Origin: Fibrobacter sp.
GTDB lineage: Bacteria; Fibrobacterota; Fibrobacteria; Fibrobacterales; Fibrobacteraceae
Direction of reading: 5' to 3'
Assembly (NCBI GenBank): GCA_024399015.1
Contig: JAKSIC010000006.1
Coordinates: 1 to 64,000 of the forward strand
DNA: 64,000 nt
Part shown: positions 60,001 through 64,000 of the stretch, one piece after another
Numbering within the stretch: position 1 is the stretch's first letter
Layout: each line of letters begins with the position of its first letter
Notes under the pieces: generated by a model
What the model saw: only the letters and a program-made list of their open reading frames with translations
Told to the model about the DNA's origin: nothing
Databases searched by the model: none
Made by a program: the position numbers and the translations under genes

Positions 60001-60169
60001 TTTCAGCTTCTGCAGCGGCTTCGATCTTCTCATAGTCCTTGGCATCGACCTTGGACATATGGGTACGGACAGTGACGCCCGCGTCGCGAAGCAACTTCAT
60101 CACAACGTCCACCTTAACGCCGTGAGATTCAGCCCAATCTGTTGGTTTTATTTGATTTTCACTTACCAT
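57047..60169 (-). CDS. infB: Translation initiation factor IF-2 with long low-complexity N-terminus
   Basis: 1040 residues. An IF2N-like segment opens the protein (residues 1-55). Next come an Ala/Pro/Lys/Glu-rich region (about 105-235) and a Gly/Asn/Arg-rich region (about 265-395) of the GGNRRPGQGG type. A second IF2N-like block follows (about 440-500), then the GTPase with G1 GHVDHGKT at 528-535, DTPGHEAF and AITKID, domain II and the C-terminal fMet-tRNA-binding domains. It positions initiator tRNA on the 30S subunit. The RGG-like stretch could bind RNA, which is inference. Confidence 0.97.
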   Translation of the reverse strand: MVSENQIKPTDWAESHGVKVDVVMKLLRDAGVTVRTHMSKVDAKDYEKIEAAAEAEKQKAEARNKNLKKNTTSDAPSATTSKAKSGVTIGGRTLKATLIKGANPAAKVKATVKPVAAKAEAPAAAKTEAPAPKAAAPAAPKAEVKPAEVKPVAAEKPAAPVTEKPVETKAVAPEAPKAEPAKPAEVKPAAPAAAPAAPKAEPKPAPKAEPAPKPVEAKPAAPAAAPKAEPATNVSNVELKQPPMKAQVFQPDAAILARIQKSQQAAAANRGGNRRPGQGGPRGNGGNQQGYTGTFGRLNNGQDNRNGGNRRPGQGGPGGDRNNDRNNNNGGRTFTGRTSGFTGSSMQDAFNASNNAAQGGFGAGQGGKGGKGGQQNGRHGQNDKNRRGNGKDRMEQQREQQQEAVRQNVSRVMADLSKKPVKKVYRKEKNEGETGDEKKILKTSDFITVGELAGLMEQMPARVIAKCMEMGMMVTINARLDFETIQLLADEFGFEAQLMEEYEEEALGVEEEQEENLQPRHPVVTVMGHVDHGKTSLLDWIRKTHVVAGESGGITQHIGAYEVTTSQGKVTFLDTPGHEAFSAMRARGSQVTDVIVLVVAADSMVMPQTVESIELAKREKVPMVVAITKIDLPTANPDKIRAQLAERGVEVEQWGGTTSCIEVSARTGQGMEQLLETLALEAEVLELKANPDAHARGAVVESKLDIGKGSMATILVQNGTLHVGDPFVCGIYAGRVRAMFNERGEQLKEVPPSAPCQVLGFDGTPQAGDDLIVVDDEKAAREIASKRRMAARERDLRARSTISLENMYNEQKEGKLSELNLIVKADVGGSAEALAASLEKLSNKEVKVSIIRKGVGTITESDILLATTAKAIIISFHLMPSLSVREMAQKEGIEIRNYRVIYDCIEDITNAVEGLLKPTLREELSGEAEIRQVFKVPKVGLIAGCMVTDGSVDRESHVRVYRNGVELGTTVVQSLKRMKDDVKSVARGFECGIGLKGYDDIREGDSLIFFKEVTVARTLKDVAREEAEEKAKKANEGDNA

Positions 60170-60214
60170 GAATTGCCTATTCCAATGTTCCTTTTATTCT
60201 CAAACCTTTCAAGA

Positions 60215-60233
60215 CCCACACCCCTTGTGTGGG
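60215..60233 (-). promoter_or_regulatory. Hairpin in the nusA-infB spacer
   Basis: CCCACAC (60215-60221), 5-nt loop, GTGTGGG (60227-60233): a perfect 7-bp stem in the 81-bp spacer. No T-tract follows on the minus strand (next bases TCTTGAAAGG), so it is not a standard terminator. It could be an mRNA processing or stabilising hairpin. Confidence 0.45.
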
Positions 60234-60250
60234 CCTAGTATAGCCTCTGG

Positions 60251-61426
60251 TTAGCGGCTGGCGCGACGGCCGTTTGCGTGAGCGAGGTCAGCAGCAGACG
60301 GAGTGGTAATCTTTGCCTTGGTTTCATCGTCCTTTTCAGACCATTCCTTTTCACCAAAGACATCGAGATTACGCTGGACCAGTTCTGCAGCCAGCTTAAC
60401 GTTCTGGCCATTCTTACCGATGGCGAGAGCGAGGTTTTCATCGCTGATGATCACAACAGTGCGGCGGGTTTCGGGCACGTGGATCAGCTTGATGACGTTA
60501 GCCGGTGCGAGAGCACGCTGGATGAACACGTCCAGATCCGGGTTCCACTGTACGATATCGATACGTTCGTTGCCCAGTTCACGGACGATAGTCTGAACAC
60601 GAGCCCCCTTCATACCGACGCATGCGCCAACCGGGTCGATCTTTTCGTCGCGGGAGTAAACTGCAATCTTAGCGCGGAAGCCCGGTTCACGAGCAACGCC
60701 CTTGATTTCAACAGTGTTTTCGTAGATTTCCGGAACTTCCTGACGGAAGAGTTCCTTGAGGAAATCGCCGTTGGAGCGGGACAGGATAACCTGAGCACCG
60801 TTCTTGGAAGATTCTTCGACGCGAGCAATAACAGCCTTGATGGAGTTGCCCTGAGCCCAGCGTTCGCGCTTGATCTGTTCGCGGTACGGGATCATGGCTT
60901 CGGTCTGCTTGCCGAGGCGTACGATGATGTTACTTTGTTCCAAACGGATCACTTCGCCGCTGACCATAGAACCGATACGGCTGCGGTAGGTGTCCATGAT
61001 CTTCTGACGTTCAGCGTCGCGGATCTGCTGGTTCAAAAGCTGCTTTGCAGTCTGGATAGCCTGACGGCCAAATGCTGCAATAGGAATTTCCATTTCGAGG
61101 AAGTCACCCGGCTGAGCGTCTTCGTTGAAGTCGCGAGCTTCTTCAACCAGCATATAGCCCTTGTCCAGTTCTTCGACTTCGTCGGCGGTCATGTTCGGGT
61201 CGTAGTCCGGATAGTCATCCACAACGGCCACGCGGAGGAACACGTGCACTTCGTTAGCTTCTTCATCGAAGTCCACTTCAATCTTCTTCTCGATGTGCAG
61301 GTACTTGCGAGCTGCGGTGATCAAGGCTTCCTTAAGGGCGTTCAGCACCAGGGAATCTTCCATGTCCTTAGCTTCGACAACCTTCTTAAGCACGTCAAGC
61401 AAGTTTTCTTTCGGTTCGTTTTTCAT
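60251..61426 (-). CDS. nusA: Transcription elongation/termination factor NusA, short form
   Basis: 391 residues. The N-terminal RNA polymerase-binding domain is followed by an S1 domain (MVSGEVIRLEQSNIIVRLGKQTEAMIPYREQI) and two KH domains (DPVGACVGMKGARVQTIVRELGNERIDIVQW and VVIISDENLALAIGKNGQNVKLAAELV). It lacks the C-terminal acidic repeats found in E. coli NusA, as in most other phyla. It modulates pausing, termination and antitermination of rRNA transcription. The start at 61426 is 15 bp after rimP. Confidence 0.96.
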   Translation of the reverse strand: MKNEPKENLLDVLKKVVEAKDMEDSLVLNALKEALITAARKYLHIEKKIEVDFDEEANEVHVFLRVAVVDDYPDYDPNMTADEVEELDKGYMLVEEARDFNEDAQPGDFLEMEIPIAAFGRQAIQTAKQLLNQQIRDAERQKIMDTYRSRIGSMVSGEVIRLEQSNIIVRLGKQTEAMIPYREQIKRERWAQGNSIKAVIARVEESSKNGAQVILSRSNGDFLKELFRQEVPEIYENTVEIKGVAREPGFRAKIAVYSRDEKIDPVGACVGMKGARVQTIVRELGNERIDIVQWNPDLDVFIQRALAPANVIKLIHVPETRRTVVIISDENLALAIGKNGQNVKLAAELVQRNLDVFGEKEWSEKDDETKAKITTPSAADLAHANGRRASR

Positions 61427-61441
61427 AACATGACCTTCCTA

Positions 61442-61888
61442 TTAGATTTGTACATCCACTTTTGCCACAAGCACTTCGTCACGAGGAATGACTTCTTCCT
61501 CTTTCTTGCCCTTAAGTGCCAGGGTTAAATTCTTTTCATCCACTTCAATCAACTTACCGACCACCGGCTTACCTGCGGGGCGGGTCACACGAATAAAGCG
61601 GCCCTTGTTTCTGATGAAGTCAGCGTCCGACTTCAAGGGGCGGTCCAAGCCCGGGGAAGAAACTTCCAGGGTGTAGGCGCCTTCAATAATTTCGGGATCA
61701 AGGTCCAGAGCATCAGACAGGAAATGACTTACGTTGGTGCAGTCATCGATGGAAACACCTTCCGGCTTGTCAATATAAAGGCGGAGCGTCTTGCGCTTGC
61801 CAGCACGGAACATGTCCTGTTCCACCAGAGAAACTCCGGCGGCTTCGCATGCCTGAGCGATCAGCGAATCCAACTTTTGGTTTGCCAA
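61442..61888 (-). CDS. rimP: Ribosome maturation factor RimP
   Basis: 148 residues, TTG start with AAGAGGT 6-7 nt upstream. RimP binds the 30S subunit and assists assembly. LIAQACEAAGVSLVEQDMFRAGKRKTLRLYIDKPEGVSIDDCTNVSHFLSDALDLDPEIIEGAYTLEVSSPGLDRPLKSDADF is the canonical RimP core and the SPGLDRPL motif is diagnostic. First gene of the rimP-nusA-infB-rbfA-truB-ribF operon, preceded by a structured leader. Confidence 0.94.
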   Translation of the reverse strand: MANQKLDSLIAQACEAAGVSLVEQDMFRAGKRKTLRLYIDKPEGVSIDDCTNVSHFLSDALDLDPEIIEGAYTLEVSSPGLDRPLKSDADFIRNKGRFIRVTRPAGKPVVGKLIEVDEKNLTLALKGKKEEEVIPRDEVLVAKVDVQI

Positions 61889-61911
61889 ATAAACCTCTTA
61901 TAAAAAATGCC

Positions 61912-61972
61912 GTCCGCTAACGGTCGCGACTCCACCTGAAAACTCGTTCTAGGTAAGGCTACGACCACGGAC
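61912..61972 (-). promoter_or_regulatory. Structured leader of the rimP operon
   Basis: Nested perfect stems: GTCCG (61912-61916) with CGGAC (61968-61972), GGTCG (61922-61926) with CGACC (61962-61966), and ACCT (61934-61937) with AGGT (61951-61954). The structure ends about 24 nt before the TTG start. An upstream TTTTTTTT run on the minus strand is also present. It could be an autoregulatory element of the operon; no known motif recognised. Confidence 0.45.
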
Positions 61973-62089
61973 AGTCTTAAAACCAGGAACAAATAGAGAA
62001 AAAAAAGAGGTCTCGGGCAACTACGCTTTAAAGAATAATACCCTTTATAGGCTCATTTTTACCTTTTTTGAATGTGAAATAACTATTTT

Positions 62090-62308
62090 ATGGCCACTAT
62101 GGCATACGTATTAGTTATTCTCGCATCTCTTATCGGTCTCGCAGGCTGCGCCTACTACTGTCGCATCAACGTTCTCGCCATCAACGAAAAGAACAAGAAC
62201 GAGCCCAAAGCCTATAAGCGAGTTTGGAACCACGTATTGAACGCACTTTGGTACGGCTACTTAATCATTTTCTTCGTAGGCCTTACCGTGAATAATCTTT
62301 TCTTTTAG
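62090..62308 (+). CDS. Small membrane protein, two helices
   Basis: 72 residues. Helix one MAYVLVILASLIGLAGCAYYC and helix two LWYGYLIIFFVGLTVNNLFF flank a basic cytoplasmic loop (NEKNKNEPKAYKRVWNH). The ATG at 62090 and a second one at 62099 are both possible. No Shine-Dalgarno sequence is seen, and TATTTT directly precedes the first ATG. It is divergent from the rimP operon, 201 bp away. No family recognised. Confidence 0.6.
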   Translation: MATMAYVLVILASLIGLAGCAYYCRINVLAINEKNKNEPKAYKRVWNHVLNALWYGYLIIFFVGLTVNNLFF

Positions 62309-62316
62309 GCGCGAGG

Positions 62317-62342
62317 CACGAGGTTCCAGGCACGAGGTGCGA
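62317..62342 (+). repeat. Dispersed CACGAGG intergenic repeat, copy 2
   Basis: CACGAGGTTCCAGG then CACGAGGTGCGA, immediately after the stop of the small membrane protein. It matches the copy at 10912-10938 with the same unit spacing. A small GCGCC-TTC-GGCGC hairpin follows at 62354-62366. Confidence 0.55.
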
Positions 62343-62371
62343 AACTTGATTTGGCGCCTTCGGCGCATTAT

Positions 62372-62396
62372 AAAAAAAGCTCGGCAACGCCGAGCC
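62372..62396 (-). terminator. Intrinsic terminator after the NUDIX gene
   Basis: GCTCGGC-AAC-GCCGAGC hairpin; on the minus strand it is followed by seven T. Its core equals that of the terminator at 29742-29769. Confidence 0.85.
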
Positions 62397-62414
62397 ATTA
62401 TTTTATCTCATACA

Positions 62415-63146
62415 TCATACTTGCTCAAGGCTTCTGCCTTGAGCGCGTAGCCAGCGTTCGTACATAAACAAGGCAATCAGATTCTTGCCGTCCACAAATT
62501 TGCGGGCGGCTTCTTCGTAAGGAAGCACCTCGGTACGGATCCATTCAATTTCCTCGGTGTACTTCTGGTCTTTACCATCCATGGCTTCCAGCTCTTCGCG
62601 GGTCACATCACGTTCGATTGCATACAAACGAATACGTTCATCCAGAAGACCGCAGCTACCGGCAAATCCAACAGAAGCACCCTGGTACCAGAATTCCGTT
62701 AAATCGATGAGTTCGGAATCTTCCGCCACAATCTGGGCTTCCTCTTCCAATTCAGAAAGAGCCACCTTGCGATAGTCACCAGTCCAATCCAGAATGCCTG
62801 CGGGAATTTCCAGGGAAGCCTGTTCGGAAATTGCAAAGCGAGGCTGACGAACCAGCAGCAAGTAAGGCTTGCCTTCGCAACGAAGCACCACGAGAACGCC
62901 CACCGCATTTCCGCGAACAAGAACAATACCGTGAACCGGACGACCATCAGGCAGGAACGCAGTTGCCTCCAGCTTAATGAACAAGGGCTGACGACCCTTC
63001 AGCAGAAAATCCGCAGAAGCGAAGTGAACCTTCTTCACCGTAAACTTCTCCTGGGACTTTTCCAGCCATTCCTTATAAATTCTGGAATTCAAGAGAATGG
63101 ACTTGTCAGCTTCAGCAATTTCAGCAGCAAAGGTATACTCAATCAT
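62415..63146 (-). CDS. NUDIX hydrolase with a divergent NUDIX box
   Basis: 243 residues. A NUDIX fold is indicated by LLLVRQPRFAISEQASLEIPAGILDWTGDYRKVALSELEEEA, in the style of ADP-ribose or nucleotide-sugar pyrophosphatases. The box keeps the metal-binding Glu residues of the E-x-x-E-E core, but the usual Arg before it is Ser and the usual Gly after it is Gln (SELEEEAQI instead of REUxEExGU). Activity may be altered. The N-terminal about 75 residues are a family-atypical extension. It follows the truncated upstream gene after a single base (TAG-G-ATG), so translation is probably coupled. Confidence 0.8.
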   Translation of the reverse strand: MIEYTFAAEIAEADKSILLNSRIYKEWLEKSQEKFTVKKVHFASADFLLKGRQPLFIKLEATAFLPDGRPVHGIVLVRGNAVGVLVVLRCEGKPYLLLVRQPRFAISEQASLEIPAGILDWTGDYRKVALSELEEEAQIVAEDSELIDLTEFWYQGASVGFAGSCGLLDERIRLYAIERDVTREELEAMDGKDQKYTEEIEWIRTEVLPYEEAARKFVDGKNLIALFMYERWLRAQGRSLEQV

Positions 63147-63147
63147 C

Positions 63148-64000
63148 CTACTCTTCCTTAGCGATCAAGGTGTCCGGAGCAACGGCAGCATTTTCCCAGG
63201 ACTCAAGCAATTTTTCAACAACTTGAACAGAATCCGAGTCTAAAACCATCCGACCATTCACATTGAAAATCATCCATTCCGTAGCACTTGACGGACCACA
63301 GGATTTTTCCGTTTCGTCAGGTATCATCAACTGACGGCTAATCCGCCAATTCTGGCCATAGCCCGTTGTACTTACGCTGAAACTATTGAAAGATGCGCAC
63401 GTGGGAATCTTCTCCACGAAGTAAGTGGAGTAATACCAAATCGTATCGGGGCGCTCCTGGAGATCACCTAGAGATGTAGAATCATTTTCCCATTTATTAT
63501 TAATACAGTACATCAAATTGGAATCGGCACAGGAGTAATGTATCGGCACAAGAATTGTGTCATTGATGCTCCAGCTGCTTGGATAAACCGTATCCGCCAC
63601 CACGTCATCACACATATCTACTCGGTGTGTACAATTGGAACGCATTGTTCGCCAATAAAACACTCGGGGAGTCAGAGAATCCAGCACACGCAAAATCGTC
63701 GGAACCGAGTCACGGCCTTTCAATTCCTTTGTTCGAAGAGGGAAATTATGGGCATCAGCAAAGGAGGAGTCTACAAACACACTGAACGTATCGTTAACAA
63801 AACGGCCTCGACGGACCAAGATGGAATCCAAGGTAGAATCAACGTCGTTCTTCACATTGATCTGAGCTACACCATCCAATGTTCCATCATCCAGCAAAAG
63901 CTTGAAAACAGAATCCGGTCTATAGAAAGGAGCAGCACATTCCTCTTCGGTTACACGGATGTCGATAGTCGGCGCAATCCAAAGGACCTCTCCCTGCTTA
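63148..64000 (-). CDS. Putative surface or lipoprotein, 5' end beyond the window
   Basis: The frame stays open from the window edge (64000) to the stop at 63148, at least 283 residues, so the N-terminus lies outside. The visible part is rich in Asp, Ser, Thr and Cys (CTHRVDMCDDVVADTVYPSSW, YSCADSNLMYCINNKWENDSTS), with beta-strand-like segments and no membrane helix. This fits an exported protein with disulfides. I do not recognise a family. Its last codons provide the ribosome-binding site of the NUDIX gene. Confidence 0.6.
   Translation of the reverse strand, partial: KQGEVLWIAPTIDIRVTEEECAAPFYRPDSVFKLLLDDGTLDGVAQINVKNDVDSTLDSILVRRGRFVNDTFSVFVDSSFADAHNFPLRTKELKGRDSVPTILRVLDSLTPRVFYWRTMRSNCTHRVDMCDDVVADTVYPSSWSINDTILVPIHYSCADSNLMYCINNKWENDSTSLGDLQERPDTIWYYSTYFVEKIPTCASFNSFSVSTTGYGQNWRISRQLMIPDETEKSCGPSSATEWMIFNVNGRMVLDSDSVQVVEKLLESWENAAVAPDTLIAKEE

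Noticed and set aside
57299-60238. 979-codon plus-strand open frame opposite infB
   Set aside because: Shadow of infB. The apparent Cys/Phe/Arg- and Thr/Ala-rich composition is the reverse complement of the Ala/Pro/Lys and Gly/Asn/Arg repeats.
1-64000. CRISPR array, tRNA, rRNA or restriction/defence island
   Set aside because: No regularly spaced direct repeats with unique spacers, no tRNA cloverleaf or T-loop motif, no rRNA segment and no nuclease-methylase pair seen. The SNF2 ATPase alone is not evidence for defence.

Overview
The window looks like chromosomal DNA of a Fibrobacter species (Fibrobacteres, FCB group). Three protein families originally defined as Fibrobacter succinogenes paralogous families occur here: a fibro-slime protein (TIGR02148 type, 118-2811), a TIGR02171-type lipoprotein (12417-15188) and a FISUMP-domain protein (TIGR02145 type, 23871-24563). 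A secreted GH16 beta-glucanase, Ser-rich linkers, a C-terminal domain resembling type IX secretion sorting signals, DUF3078-like and other outer-membrane barrel candidates, and -10 elements of the Bacteroidetes type TAnnTTTG fit the same picture. MurE carries the DNPR motif of the meso-diaminopimelate-adding enzymes, so a Gram-negative-type peptidoglycan is expected.

Layout. 1-5.5 kb: surface and secreted proteins in short transcription units. 5.5-10.9 kb: argG, a compact CHC2/TOPRIM primase translationally coupled to mtgA, murB, a zinc-ribbon/membrane protein pair and a VanZ-like protein. 11.2-18.7 kb: an RlmI-like rRNA methyltransferase, the TIGR02171 lipoprotein, the GH16 enzyme, a TPR protein and a small membrane protein. 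18.8-24.6 kb: a YfhO-like membrane protein, a previously uncalled 36-residue membrane peptide with its own promoter and terminator, an ArsR-methyltransferase fusion, a PAP2 phosphatase and the FISUMP protein behind a structured leader. 24.6-29.7 kb: HAD phosphatase-znuA-znuC operon, rsmE, and an HD-GYP protein. 29.8-32.7 kb: purT, bracketed by short intergenic repeats, and an outer-membrane protein. 32.9-46.9 kb: the division and cell-wall (dcw) cluster mraZ-rsmH-ftsL-ftsI-murE-murF-ftsW-murG-murC-ftsQ-ftsA-ftsZ, all on the minus strand and tightly overlapping, without mraY or murD. 47.2-50.8 kb: a large SNF2 helicase. 51-54.6 kb: a 1223-residue GLUG-repeat surface protein. 54.8-61.9 kb: the translation operon rimP-nusA-infB-rbfA-truB-ribF. 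62-64 kb: a small membrane protein, a NUDIX hydrolase and a surface protein cut by the window edge.

How it fits together. Most of the window is housekeeping: peptidoglycan precursor synthesis and septation (dcw cluster, murB, mtgA), ribosome maturation and translation initiation (rimP operon, rsmE, RlmI-like, rsmH), arginine and purine synthesis, and zinc uptake. The lineage-specific part is the set of exported proteins, which probably reach the outer membrane or cell surface of a polysaccharide-degrading bacterium.

The most notable non-gene signals are regulatory. Many genes have a TAnnTTT-like element only about 4-9 nt before the start codon, which suggests leaderless or nearly leaderless mRNAs. 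The clearest case is an almost perfectly palindromic 37-bp divergent promoter between the HAD phosphatase and rsmE. Other signals are direct GTGGG repeats overlapping the mraZ promoter, a nested RNA fold that would mask the ribosome-binding site of the FISUMP gene, and at least two families of short dispersed intergenic repeats. I found no convincing prophage, transposon, CRISPR array, tRNA or rRNA. No clear new multi-gene system was found.
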